A stretch of 64,000 nt of DNA from Chytriomyces cf. hyalinus JEL632 (GCA_025435555.1 JAIWWG010000049.1:1-64000); one strand, 5' to 3'. Positions 1 to 11,026 are shown, counted from the stretch's first letter. The notes: a model not told the origin generated them from the letters alone. A program made the numbers and translations.

Positions 1-222
1 GCAACATGTGGATTTTGAGTCAAAAGCAAGTAGTCGGATCAAAACACGTGCTACTGAGTTAATATTGACAAACTGCACGCAACGGCAGCGTTTACCACTA
101 AATCCAATCAAAGAGCATTTATTTTCAAACACAACACTTCTCACTGCAATCAGTCCAGCAAGTTTAAAAAGTCTTCACCAGCCAATTCAGCCTCAGATAC
201 AACCTCTGGTCTGTTTTCAATG

Positions 223-1734
223 TCAGTGGAAAAACTTGATAGTGTTCCTGGAAAAACTACTGTTACAGTTTGAATGAACAATTTTAGAAAGAGAATGAGA
301 ATCACTTGGCATTTCAGTGCCTTCGGCCTGGTCAACTCCAAGGCTCCCTCGAATATCTTGACGCTCAAACATTCGAATTACAATTTCGCACTCTTCAATT
401 GTCAAACTGCGTTTGAGCGGGATATTGGCCGGCCAATTCACAAAGTGGAAAGACCGATTAAATACACGTTTCGACTGCACTTGAATCCATGGAAAAACAT
501 TGTATGGTTTCAAACCCTGTTCAGCAAGGCAGCCATTCAGCGAAATTAGTGCCAAATGCTCCATGTGGCCTTGCTGCACCGACTTGTTCATTTCAACCGA
601 CTTTGCAACAGAAGGGTACTTCTTTGCAATTACTTGGCTAGCCGTCAATTGCACCAGTAGATCCATTCCAGAACTCACATATTCGGCATTTGCAAGCTTT
701 GCAGGAGTGCCTGTTGTGAGAGTTAACACAGATGTCGCACCTGGTTTAAAAAGGGCCGCCTACCTTTGATTTCTTTAAAAGTCGCATTTGTGTCTGCATT
801 GATACCAGCAAACATGTACGACCAACCCATTGCTTCTATTTGTGAAGAACAGGTTTTAGAATCTGTCAAATTATCATGTACACTCACCTAACAATTCAAG
901 ACTTTTCCCAATCTGAGATAGAAGTTTGCTACATGCTTCAGCCCGTTTTTCGCTGTCAAACTGGCGCACAAGTTGAAGCGGCTCAGCATTTGCTTGGCTT
1001 GCTTTAGTTTCATAAACAGCGCGTTCTTCCCGGCTCAGATTCCTCCATTTCGCAGCTATGGTCTTGCTAGCCTGCCCCATAATCATTTGGTTTCTGCTGC
1101 GTCCTTTCAGATTGATTGCATGTTCGGGAAGGGCGACTGTTCGAAAGGCTTTGAAAAAAAAACCATCAGTGTCAGTTGATCACATGCAGCAGAAGCACAA
1201 ACTTTCAGACTCCTCCCGCTTGAATATTTGGTACCCATTTTCGGTTTTCGTTCGAGTCGCATTTCTCAAATGAGTCACATCAAGAGTGCTCCTTTGAACT
1301 TTGAGAGACTGCACCGACTTTTCACGCAAGCCTTCAGATTGCTGGCTGAGCTCTGTAGGCACTCCTGATTGCTCGCCTGGGTTGTTTTTTTGCTTGCTGG
1401 AGGGTTTGGCATTGTTGAACCAGTTCTGTCCGAAAATACACACAAGTCAGCAATCGAAGATGAAGAAGCTGTAAAAAACATTCAGCTGAACCTTCACTGA
1501 AGCCTCACTGCATTCAAAGAGCTCGGCAATCATTCGCCGTTGGGTTGCATGCTCAGCTTTTGCTGTAATGCCATCTTCATCTCGCTGGCGCTTCAGGTAA
1601 GCTATGCCGGCTGCAGTGAACCGTGCGTTGCTGCGTTTCCAATAGGTGACGGTGGTGGCACTTGATGCAGTGGTGGTGGCTATGGTTGTGGATGCAGAGC
1701 TGCTGTCAAGCTGGGTGCTGCCGGCAAAATTCAT
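223..1734 (-). CDS. Homeodomain plus HMG-box transcription factor
   Basis: Five exons join in one frame: 1734-1492, 1425-1203, 1103-888, 835-764 and 710-223, with GT-AG introns, giving 413 residues. A low-complexity Ser/Thr N-terminus precedes a homeodomain at about residues 31-92. Its recognition helix, read across intron 1, is SVKNWFNNAKPSSK and keeps the W-F-x-N signature. A second DNA-binding module at about residues 140-195 reads ENGYQIFKREE, then AAKWRNLSREERAVYETKA, which matches the end of helix 1 and the helix 2-3 pattern of an HMG box and also spans an intron. The C-terminal ~220 residues are unrecognised. Expected to act in the nucleus as a sequence-specific DNA-binding protein. 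The two domains are rarely combined in one protein. The junction of exons 2 and 3 (acceptor near 1104) is the least certain boundary. Confidence 0.72.
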
Positions 1735-2316
1735 TTTTTATAAGTTTCTGTGTGTGGACGTCGACGATTGGATTCGATTTGTGGAGTTTATTTGTGAACG
1801 ATATAAATCGTATAAATAAGTGAGCACAACCTGTTTTTAAATCAAAACAAAAAAAGCAATCAATCCCGGCTGGACTGGTGCTCTTTGCCCAAGGAGAATT
1901 AATAGCAACGACTTTCTTCGACTGCTTCAAAAGATACTTCATCAATCAAAATCAAAGAAGAATTAAAAAACTAACCTCATTCTGGCAAACACCTCTTTCC
2001 ATCCAGGTCTGTTTTTTCAAAGAAAGAAAGAGGGAAAAGGTCAGAAAAGTCGTCCTTTTATAGCAGTTTTCAAGAGAAATCACGTGATGTACCTGTGGAG
2101 CCATCGGAATTTCATTAGCAGTTGGTGTGAAGGGTGGAGAAATACGAATAGAGTTGGACTGCAATAAAAAATTAGTCCAGACAAAACAAAAAAGTCATTA
2201 AAAGAATAAAATAGGCTTAGTCTTATTGAGATGGTCTGTTAGTCCAAGAAGTGACTCACGCTCTGTACAGACACATCTCGTGACAAGTGGTTTTGCCCCT
2301 ATAGAACTCAGCTCTG
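1735..2316. other. Gene-free interval
   Basis: No coding sequence is supported in these 580 bp. The DNA is AT-rich, with several TATAAA-like stretches near 1800 that could serve the leftward gene starting at 1734. Confidence 0.5.
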
Positions 2317-2757
2317 CTAACCAATCTCAAAGAGAGCATCATGAATTGGCGGAACCTCCGGGCTTACACTAAAAAGCGGCCGGGTCCGAGTCAACAATCT
2401 GAGGCAATGGCAGAGCAGTTCAGAGGCGCGACCAGCTAGTCGTACCAAGGATTCATCCTGCAAGCAGCACTTTTGTCCAGGGTCTCTTGACGCCGACAGA
2501 AGAGCGAGTAGAAGCGCCATACCGCGCCATTGGGAGCGAGAGGCGAAGTCAAAGAAGAAGGCGAAGATGACATGAGGGCGCCTGTATGTGATTTGAGTTG
2601 AAAACGAAAGAAGAAACACAGATTGAAAAACAACAGACAGACCTTCTGCGGCTTTCACCTTCTTCGCACGAGTAGAGGACAACGACGACGACGCTGCGGA
2701 GTTGATGTGTGGTGCAGCGAAGTAGTTGTCGAGGGTGTTGGTTTGTGGTCGTTTCAT
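2317..2757 (-). CDS. Small unknown protein with PIP-box-like N-terminus
   Basis: The reading frame opens with MKRPQTNTLDNYFAAP, followed by a Ser-rich basic stretch. The segment NTLDNYF resembles the PCNA-interacting box found at the N-terminus of several replication and repair proteins, but the canonical glutamine is not at the expected spacing. A three-exon model (2757-2643, 2581-2523, 2457-2317) gives 104 residues; a two-exon model ending at 2436 gives 86. Neither C-terminus is recognisable. I treat it as a real but unassigned small gene because the start is followed by plausible GT-AG introns. It could also be the remnant of a longer repair gene. Confidence 0.33.
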   Translation of the reverse strand: MKRPQTNTLDNYFAAPHINSAASSSLSSTRAKKVKAAEGLSVVFQSVFLLSFSTQITYRRPHVIFAFFFDFASRSQWRGMALLLALLSASRDPGQKCCLQDESLVRLAGRASELLCHCLRLLTRTRPLFSVSPEVPPIHDALFEIG

Positions 2758-2991
2758 TTGTCCGAACTATTTGTAGACAAAACATCCAGTTTTTTGAACT
2801 TTTTGAGAACTTGACTCATAATCCAGTGACTCTTCTCACTAAAATCACACAAAACACGTCACTGTATTTCAGTGTAAATAAATCACACCATTCAAAGTTG
2901 AGTTTATTTGTCACTACCCGAAGGGAGAATCTTTGAAATTCAAATTTTTATTAGAGAAACTCCACAGAGAAAACGGTGCGGGCGTGTCAAT

Positions 2992-3001
2992 GGGGGAGGG
3001 G

Positions 3002-3033
<32 letters not shown>
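2992..3033 (+). repeat. G-rich tract with 29 consecutive G
   Basis: Runs of five, six and then 29 guanines separated by single A bases. Single-stranded G tracts of this length can form G-quadruplexes; the exact length is likely to be poorly determined by sequencing. Confidence 0.95.
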
Positions 3034-3905
3034 TACCAAGCGGGGTGGATTTAAACAGACTTTTCAAGTTCAATAAGCTCAACAGGCTTCCCTCCCACGT
3101 GGTGCAAAGTATCATTGGGTTTCAGGAACTGGAGCTCGAGAGACCCTCAAGGGCACTTTGTTCCAATGCCTTCTGCGCGTGATTTCAAAGCTTGCATGTT
3201 TGTAAATTCAGCGGCACAACGCGCCATTTCATTCTCCTTCTTTTTTCAGTATCAATAATCGCTGGATATAACCCAAGGGTGACACGATCTAAGCAACAGC
3301 TTCATGAATGCCCACGGTACTCCCTCGCTGGAGACGAGCGCTTTGAGAAAGCATACCAGAACCACAATCGCTGCAGATCCGCAATTGGTGAGTCATGCTT
3401 TTATTCCCCTTCTTCTTCTCGTCCGTTGTGTGTTCAAACCTGCATAACAAGTTGACAAGTGGAAATTACTGGGAACAAATGCAGTGGACCATCGTTTTGC
3501 TATCCGTCGAGTGCATTAGTTTTTATTCGTTGAATTTTTTGGAAGTTTTGGAATTTTGATCCAAACAAAGGAACGCGATCGCCACCATCGCCACCATCGC
3601 CATCTGAAGAAAGACAATCTGGCAATGCAGTATAATAACGAAAAAGAAGGGCAAGTTACGTGTTTGTGGCAAGCATTGTGAGACTGCCCAGGATGTGATT
3701 CGTGTTGGCAAAGTCCGTTGGTAAACCAAAATCATATTGACATCAACGGGTTTTGAAGCGGGATTGAAGAGGATCCAGTGTTCGTGCGTCGGAGGAAGTG
3801 TGATGGGGTTATGTGTTTTGTCAAGTGATGAAACTGGATTGGATTCAGTTCAAATTGGAATTAAAATTTTTAATGCGGTGCCACAAGGTTTAAAGGTCAA
3901 CAACG

Positions 3906-3945
3906 ACTGGACTGGACTGGACTGGACTGGACTGGACTGGACTGG
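3906..3945 (+). repeat. ACTGG pentanucleotide array, 8 copies
   Basis: Eight perfect tandem copies of ACTGG, ending about 200 bp upstream of the first RNase T2-like gene. No coding role is seen. Confidence 0.95.
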
Positions 3946-4145
3946 GCACCCGACAACACATCAGCCAGCTTTATTGCACACCCACCACATGAAACACGAT
4001 GAAATAGCGCAGATCACAAACTATGACAAGTACATTTTAACTTTCAACCAGCCACATTTGCTGCAACCAGCCACATTTGCTGGTAAATTCTCCAAAAGTT
4101 ACCGTCACCTGATGATTGAAAATAATTCGAAACCAAAACAATCCC

Positions 4146-4748
4146 ATGCCAGCCCCAACCTCATCCCTTGTTGCAATGCTCCTCACCGTGCTGCTGGCAT
4201 GCTCTGCAGCCACCGCCAGGATCATGCCCATCATGAAGCCGCCGCCTCCTTACGACATGTACATTCTCACCCAAGAATGGCAGCCTGACCAACACAACCT
4301 CAAAATATCTTCCTTTGTGCCTGCCAACCTCGATGGATCCTTGCCGCAAGCTTCATGCAAAGACAAGGAGCTTACCATGGATGATATTACAAAGGCCGGC
4401 GGTGAATCCGCCCTTGAGAAATGGATTGGAGGCATGCGGCCGGGTCCTCAAAACTACCTTACCAAGCAGATTTGGGTTGATGGAATGAAATGTAGTGCCT
4501 TGACTCCATCTGAATGGATTGCGGGGAGTGTTGAAGCCGTCCGTGCATTGCCAGCACCGGGCCTTGTAGGTGGAAGCATCGATGCGCAGCAGCTTAGGAA
4601 TGTGTATGGAGGTGGTGCGGCGGTACTGGAGTGTACGGGAGGCGCATTGTCGCATATTCGCACGTGCCACGACTTTAAGTTTGCACCCATCGTTTGTCCT
4701 GCGGTTCTTTTGGCGACTGACTCATGCACTGGCATGATCCGAATTTGA
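4146..4748 (+). CDS. Secreted RNase T2-fold protein lacking catalytic histidines (copy 1)
   Basis: A single exon of 200 residues. The start at 4146 gives a signal peptide: a short polar start, then a hydrophobic core ending in ACSAATA. The body follows the RNase T2 layout: YDMYILTQEW (first strand), the region equivalent to active-site motif 1 (HGLWP in active enzymes) read here as SSFVPANLDGSLPQ, the region equivalent to motif 2 (HEWxKHGTC) read as QIWVDGMKC, and the C-terminal HIRTCHDFK...CP strand and cysteine. The acid-base histidines of both motifs are replaced, so RNA cleavage by the normal mechanism is not expected. Probably secreted and disulfide-bonded. It may bind RNA or a ligand, or act as an extracellular or vacuolar protein. 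A paralogue lies 400 bp downstream on the same strand. Confidence 0.72.
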   Translation: MPAPTSSLVAMLLTVLLACSAATARIMPIMKPPPPYDMYILTQEWQPDQHNLKISSFVPANLDGSLPQASCKDKELTMDDITKAGGESALEKWIGGMRPGPQNYLTKQIWVDGMKCSALTPSEWIAGSVEAVRALPAPGLVGGSIDAQQLRNVYGGGAAVLECTGGALSHIRTCHDFKFAPIVCPAVLLATDSCTGMIRI

Positions 4749-5145
4749 ATAAAACCATCTTTAGCTTGACACCCGTGAGTGTGTTTACTGGAAATAAACC
4801 AGTTGTGGCCAATGGGAATGTTGTAGGGTGTCTCTGCTTGGGAGATGAGTGAAGCGGCAGAGCGGCAATTAGATTTCAGGGTTCAAAACAGTCACTCACA
4901 CGCAGCCCTGTCTTTGTCTCTCTTGTCCATCGTGTCCTTCATTTGTATCTTCCGGCAACACCCCAGGCAGGCAGGCAGGCACGCCCAGTCACTGTGTGAG
5001 ACTGGTGGCGCCACATTGCCCTTTGCGCACTGGGCAAATAGAATTTTTCTGCATATTGGGTCACACAAGATCATGTGACCCCTGCCACTCACTCAAGCTT
5101 CTAAATACCCCCAAAAACCGTAAAACAAAAAAAACACATCCACAC
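4749..5145. other. Spacer between tandem RNase T2-like genes
   Basis: About 400 bp. AATAAA-like signals overlap and follow the stop of copy 1. A short GGCA array lies near 4964-4983. No gene is seen. Confidence 0.55.
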
Positions 5146-5751
5146 ATGCACTCCCTCCTTCTCGCCCTTGCAGTGCTCCTCGCAATCCCCATCCATGCGG
5201 CACCCAAGATCCAGCCCATGCCCACCTACGACCACTTTGTCCTCTCCCAGGAATGGCAGGCAAACAAGTGCCTCAACAGCGCCGGCGGATTGGGCATCAA
5301 CTCTTTCGTGCCAGCCCGGTTCGACGGCGCCACCTTGTACTCGTGCCAGGACGTCCCAATGACGGACGAAGACATTGAACGAGCCGGCGGAGACAGCGTG
5401 CTCTTCAAGTGGGCTGGATGCAAGGAGGGTCCTCAAAACTACGTCATCAAGTTTGCTTGGGCCAATGAAGGACGCTGCTCAGATTTGAACCCCACAGAAT
5501 GGCTCGTGGGAGCTGTCTCTGCTTTCAACGGGTTGCCTGTGCCCACCGTCTTGCGACGGACCAAGGACATGTATGTTGAAGCGGATGAACTGAGGCAAGT
5601 GTATGGCGCAGATTCTGTTGCCCTGGGATGCGCGGAAGGCGCCTTGACGCATATTCGGACGTGTCATGACCGGTCCTCGTTTGCTCGTATTCCTTGCTCA
5701 AGGGAAGTGCTTTCTGGTGACTCTTGTGACGGCTTGACAAAAATATACTGA
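5146..5751 (+). CDS. Secreted RNase T2-fold protein lacking catalytic histidines (copy 2)
   Basis: A single exon of 201 residues, starting at 5146 just before a clear signal peptide (LLLALAVLLAIPIHA). Tandem paralogue of 4146-4748 with the same order of landmarks: YDHFVLSQEW, then INSFVPARFDG in place of the HGLWP motif, FAWANEGRC in place of HEWxKHGTC, then THIRTCHD and a late IPC cysteine. In motif 2 the Trp, Gly and Cys scaffold positions survive while both His positions are Phe and Glu. This pattern suggests a fold kept under selection after loss of catalysis rather than random decay. Cysteine positions are shared with copy 1. Substrate or partner unknown. Confidence 0.72.
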   Translation: MHSLLLALAVLLAIPIHAAPKIQPMPTYDHFVLSQEWQANKCLNSAGGLGINSFVPARFDGATLYSCQDVPMTDEDIERAGGDSVLFKWAGCKEGPQNYVIKFAWANEGRCSDLNPTEWLVGAVSAFNGLPVPTVLRRTKDMYVEADELRQVYGADSVALGCAEGALTHIRTCHDRSSFARIPCSREVLSGDSCDGLTKIY

Positions 5752-6189
5752 GTTACTTGAGTTCAAGCAAGCACCAGCACGCTCGTTTTTTTTTCTGCTT
5801 ATTTCACCGGGTTGGCTATTAAAGAATCAATCTCATCTTTATTACCATGTGTGGGTTCAACCAAAGAAGTTTCGAAATGCGGTTAAAAAAAATGCGTCTG
5901 TTGCCCAAACACTGAAGTGGGATGATTTTACTTGCGTGCCCAATACAAGCCTTCATCACAAACCAACACAAACATTTATGCTTCTCTTTTGTTATTTTGG
6001 AAACTGAGCAAGCGCTTCGCAGTCAGAAAATGAGGGAGGTGGCATGCATTACCCATTACGCTCAATCTGTGCCTTCTGGGCAATATTTACGGTCAACTTG
6101 TTGCAATCTAGATTTGTTAATCAATGCGCGTCAAACTTTAGAGTACATAAAATAAAATGATAAATTTATTAAAACTTCGAAGATTATGT
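5752..6189. other. Gene-free interval
   Basis: AT-rich spacer of 440 bp between the RNase T2-like gene and tRNA-Lys. No supported gene or repeat. Confidence 0.5.
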
Positions 6190-6262
6190 GCCTGGCTAGC
6201 TCAATCGGTAGAGCGTCAGACTCTTAATCTGAAGGCTGTGGGTTCGACCCCCACGTTGGGCG
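6190..6262 (+). tRNA. tRNA-Lys (anticodon CUU), copy 1
   Basis: A 73-nt cloverleaf without an intron. The acceptor stem GCCTGGC pairs with GTTGGGC (with G-U pairs), the anticodon stem is CAGA/TCTG with loop CTCTTAA, and the T-arm holds GGTTCGACCC. The discriminator base is G. A short T run follows at about 6266, suitable for RNA polymerase III termination. An identical gene lies at 27942-28014. Confidence 0.95.
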
Positions 6263-6568
6263 CGCTTTTGGTTCGCTGCAGTCCCGCAGGTGAGTGCTGA
6301 TAATTCTTGTTGAAGACCTATGAACACTTGTAACCATCTGGCTTGGAAAACTTCTCGCAATAAAGAGCAAACAGTCAGCCTCTTTTGTTGTCAAGAAATG
6401 CTTGCCTGCCTGCAATGCTGAGAACCAGGAATTGCGTACCGGTTTATCCACCTGCTCGACTTGTTTTGTTGCCAATTGCGTCTCTTGTCAAAAACGGAAA
6501 AAAGCGCCGAAAGCAAAAACCATGATCAAAATCCAAACACGATCCAGATCGGGGAGGACCCTCTCAAC
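6263..6568. other. Gene-free interval
   Basis: About 300 bp downstream of the tRNA with no supported gene. An open frame continues upstream of the DUF2256 start but has no domain support. Confidence 0.45.
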
Positions 6569-6778
6569 ATGCCACCGAAACCAAATTCCGTCGCTGCTGC
6601 TTCCGCCGTCTCTAAAAGAAGCTACGCAATGATGCTCGACCGTGGGGTGATGAAGCAGTTCAAGTTGTGTGTGCAGTGTCAATTGCCAATGACGAGGCGG
6701 AAGAAGTGGGCCAGTGATGTAGTGTGGGATGAGGTGCGGTACTGTTCGGATAGGTGCAGGAAGGCGGCGAAAAAGTGA
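6569..6778 (+). CDS. DUF2256-type small zinc-binding protein
   Basis: A 69-residue protein. After a short basic leader it has the DUF2256 pattern: [10 protein letters not shown], then [20 protein letters not shown] and CR. The two CxxC-like pairs probably bind one zinc. The family is widespread, short and of unknown function. The start at 6569 is chosen as the methionine nearest the domain; the frame is open further upstream. No intron is needed. Confidence 0.75.
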   Translation: MPPKPNSVAAASAVSKRSYAMMLDRGVMKQFKLCVQCQLPMTRRKKWASDVVWDEVRYCSDRCRKAAKK

Positions 6779-7086
6779 GGCTCTTTTTTTGCAAGGCGGT
6801 TGTGTTCAAGGAGGCCTGGAGTAGCTGGTATTGGTAGATTGGGCGGGTTGCCACACTGACAAACCACCAGTAAATAAAACAGTTAATATAACCTTGGTTT
6901 GTTCTAACAGCCTTCGTTGACAATTTGATAAGACAGTCCGGTTTTCTTTACACGCGATGGTCAGAATGCCACAAAAAAAATAATAATAAGAAAGGACAGC
7001 TAGCATTTTAAAAAACCATGTTAAGAAAACAAAATAGATATGCAACAAAACTGCCCACAAGCTCAATCCTCGAGGAATCGCTGCAA

Positions 7087-10000
7087 TCAAACCCGACAAA
7101 GGGGACACGGCACATCCCCCACACCACCCTTAGCAACTCCAACACCTAAACCGCCTCGAATCTCCTTCAACTCCATCAACCGATCTAAATCAGTCACAAG
7201 CTCTCGCCCAGCTTCTGCATTCGGTACAGTAGTGTCCACCACTCCAACCAAACCACCAGCACCATCGTTGCCACTTTCTACAGAAAATCGCGTCACAGTG
7301 GAAAGTCGAGCACCTTCATACACAGAGGATGCTGATGATGCGCTATAAATTTCGGCAATCGTTCGTGCGGTCGCTGCGGGGATTGCCAACGGGACGGCGG
7401 AGAGGTGGGCTGGGGCGGTTGTGGGTGGATGGATTGGAGAATCAGCCATACTGCGTTCCAGAGCGATTGACTTTGAGAGCAGGCATGATTTGTGGTACAT
7501 GTGTTTGCAAAAGTAAATGACAATGTTTTTGTCCGGGTCTGCAGTTGAAAATTGTCAGTGGTGATGATTTGCAGGAAAGTGGGAAAATGATTTACCATCA
7601 AACAGTATTTTGGAGTCGCAGAGATTGCATTCGAGGTCTCCTCCTGTTAAGTTTTTGTTTTTGTTTCAGGTTAATAAGACGGCCAAAACTTGTTCCAATG
7701 CTTGCACTTCAAACCTGAAAACGCAAGCGCCATTCTCTGCGCAGAATGTAAATTCTCCATCAACTCAACCGCATCGCTTACTAAAATCTTTGCGCATCCG
7801 TCCTTCAAGGACATTTGAATACCGTAATCCGTCATGATTTTAATGAGACTCGCGCGCAGGTGTGGGATTTCGAGGCCTTTCGGGATCTGTTGAATCAGTT
7901 TGACCGGGTCAATGTGCGACCCGAGGTTTTCGAGGAGGCCAATGATGAATGCTGCGAGGTTGTATTTTGAACTTAGAGGTGTTTGTGTATTTGGGAAGGA
8001 ATTGAGATTCGCTACTGACGTGGTTTATCCATGGAGTACTTGATCAAGTCATCCCAGATTTGGTCATCATTCTGCTCTTTGGCAAATTCGATTGCTTGCT
8101 TCACATCCCCAAGCCTATTTCAGTGCCGTAATGATTTTGAGAAAAAAGCTCTTTGAATCCAGAAAAAGGTGAGCCTCGTACCGATCAATTACAAGCTTCA
8201 ATGCCCTCCGATTATCCCCCATTTTCCCCAATAGATACACCATTTCAGGGACCAAATCTCGGATTTCACATAGCTTGTAAGCGGATTGGACTTTATACAT
8301 TGCTGACGAGCGGAGGAAATCAAGAAGGCGTGTGGGGTCGAAATCTGCGTACAGTTCCACCTGCCCAACAGAAGTCAATTTACAAACACAAATCCGTCAT
8401 GCATTATTGATGTTACCTGCATCGAATGAAATTCGACACCTTCCGCTGGATCATGACGAAACAAGGCATCAAGATATACGTGCAGGTACTTCTTTTTCCC
8501 CGACAGCTGTTTAACAATACTTGAAACCTGATAAAAAATAACACATGAGGTTAAGAATGAGGCTCTCAAAAGGGTGCAGCATACCGGTGCGCGATCCGTA
8601 TTTGCCACGAGCAACCCCACACCTTCCTCCAACCCCGCCCTCCTCAAAACTCTCGCAGTCCCGCCAATATCCACCGAATCTCCAACAGGACCTCCCAAAA
8701 ACCCTTCCTCTCGCCCAGTCCAATGCCGGCTCGCGTCCACACTTTCCTCCTTCATTTCCGCGTTTTTAAAATCATATGCCATTACAAGGTCAACATGCGC
8801 TTGCATGGTCTGAAACAAGTTTTGAGGAATGACGAGTTTCATAATTTCTGGACGGTGCAGTTTCAAGCCATAGAGAAGCGCCTTTTCGAATCGTTGAGTG
8901 GCGAGGGTGAGAGTGATTCCTGCGTCAAGCAGGTGGGTATCTGTTGGCTGGTTTTCGAGGAGGTATTCGACGGCGTCTGTGACTGCTTTGAGGTTGTACA
9001 AATCAGTCGGCCATGTTTTGATGAGGTGGACAAACATCTGTAAGTTCATGTTAAGATTTTTAACAGTTTCTGTTCCGACTCAGCAACGCTGACCTTCTTG
9101 TCCGTTTCCAAAAATCGGGAAAGTATCATTTCATACGCAGTCTTGCTCAACTGGGCCGCTTCGGGTTTGTAAGGGATAAAGGGGAGAATCTCGGCAAGTT
9201 TATCGACTCCGATAAACAAATAGACCCATTCTTCCCATAGCTTGGCATCGTTTCGAAGAACCTTGGGAGACATGGACGCAGCCTTGACATAATTTCCTGA
9301 AACGCAATTTCAGTTATTCGATAAGCTGTAGTATCGCCATGTTAAAACATTCCCAAGCCCACCTTCATCCATAAGACTCTTCATGTAGCCAAGACCAATT
9401 CGAATCACATCTTCGACTTGCATCGTACCCTCATACAGACTGCCATCAGCTTCTCGACGGTTATCCATCACCTTTTCAGCTAAATGGAGTGCTTCTTCGA
9501 ATCGCGAATTATCAGTCAACCATTTGATGCGATCGTCCGTGTTTCTAGGTCGGGCTACAATGATATCTTTCGGCGAAACAATGTAAAATGTGGTATCTCC
9601 AGCTGTCGCCAAATAAGCTGTCACACAAGCAGGAAGAAGGTTCAGCCCTTGTTGCGCAAACATACACATAGGAACTGACCCAACTGATAATCATTTGCGC
9701 GGTAATGCTCATATCCAAAGACATTCAACACGTCGTTTGCAACATGCTCACCGCTCATATCCACGACATGAACTTCAGGTTGCTGCGAGACGAGTCGTTT
9801 GGCGATCCGCGCGTTTTCATCCGTTGGCAACACGTCGACATTCCGCACTCGATCCAAATCAACAATAAAGCTCAAAAGAACAATCTGATCCAACAGCGGC
9901 GCAATCCCAGCCACAATAAAATCTGTTCGAAAGTCGCAAACAATTTCCACATATTTCGAAGGAATCGAGACGGGTGCTGTGGGTGGTTGCGCGGAGAGAA

Positions 10001-11026
10001 TCGAGTTGTTGCCGACACGGTCTTTGACGATTCCGACTTTTACCGAGTCTGCCCATCCAATCATGAGCGTGTTTTCGTCTTTCCAGCAGAGATTGCAGCG
10101 GAATAAATCTGCGCGAGGGCTTCCGACGGGGCGATCAATGTATGCGAATTTTTGCTGCGTAGCTACATCGTAGATTTTGACTCCCTGATTCTCAATTGTG
10201 AGCAGACATACTTGTTGTTTAATCGAAACAACTACTCACAGCATCATTGGCCCAAGCAACATAGTCTCCCTTCCAGGCAATAGCACCAATGGGTCCCTCG
10301 CCACTCGCAATGACAGTATCAAACGACGAAAACCAACCCTGTGCAGTCATGACAAGGTCGCCTGCAAGCCCACCTGATGCAATAGCTTTTGTGGGTTTTC
10401 GCGCGTAATCGTGTTCCAAAGCAAGCGCTTTTAAAGGTCGCAGGTGGCGTCCTGACGATGTTATTGACACGTCGGATGAGTAGAGAGCATGTACCGCGAC
10501 CTGATATCCACGAATTCGAATGAATTAAGAGTGCATTAAGAAAGGAATTAAGAGGAAGATGGAAAACACACCTTCCCGTCGTCGCTTGCTGACGCAACAA
10601 ACTCTGCACACGAGTCAATCGCAACGCAGGTGACGGATGCCGCGTGCGAGCTGAAGCGTTTGACGGCATTGCCAGCGAGGTCCAGCATATGTACACAGCC
10701 GCCGTGTGTGCCGAGTGCCTAATCGCAGTTTCAGTTGAAGGGTAAAGGAAATGAAACGGAAGACTTTGAATATTAGCGATATTCAGTAATATAGAGAACT
10801 AAAGATATAGTACCAGAAATCGATCGCTCACAGCCATAGCAGCCACGGCATCCTTTTTAAGCGTGTCTGCGAGGGTGCCGCTGAGCCGCTGATACTTGAG
10901 CATGGGCTCTTCGTCGTCGTCAGAGTCATCATCATCATCGTCATCTTCTTCGCTGGATTCGGTGGATTCATTGTCTGCGCTGTTGTCATCGTGCTCCTCT
11001 TTGTTCAACTCAGCCTGTGTTTGCAT
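7087..11026 (-). CDS. VPS41: HOPS complex subunit VPS41
   Basis: A many-exon gene on the minus strand that reads like animal and fungal VPS41 along its length. Order: an acidic Asp/Glu N-terminus (10900-11000), then LKYQRLSG; a WD40 propeller with SLCWKD-type signatures (CNLCWKDENTLMIGWADSVK at about 10080) and KYVEIVCDF; then the helical CHCR/clathrin repeat region with FYIVSPKDIIVARPRNTDDR, LWEEWVYLF and AIEFAKEQNDDQIWDDLIKY; and a C-terminal RING-like zinc finger (CNLC, FCKHMYHKSC, then a final CPLC just before the stop at 7087). VPS41 acts at the late endosome and vacuole, where HOPS tethers membranes and drives Rab7-dependent fusion. The last two RING cysteines are separated from the first part by an unusually long Ser/Thr/Pro/Ala linker (7110-7450). 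It shares a 96-bp divergent upstream region with the Sec14-like gene at 11123. Confidence 0.93.

Larger units (their letters stand above)
2758..4145. other. Gene-free interval with simple repeats
   Basis: About 1.4 kb without a convincing gene. Short open frames here (for example 3192-3455 and 3737-4288) have no recognisable domain and no coherent composition. The interval holds a long G tract, an ACTGG pentanucleotide array and a short GCCACCATC array near 3580-3602. Confidence 0.55.

Noticed and set aside
1706-1945. 79-codon minus-strand frame upstream of the HD-HMG gene
   Set aside because: AT-rich, no domain, and overlaps the start region of a better-supported gene.
3737-4288. 183-codon frame spanning the ACTGG array
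   Set aside because: Overlaps the signal-peptide region of the RNase T2-like gene in another frame and is partly the simple repeat itself.
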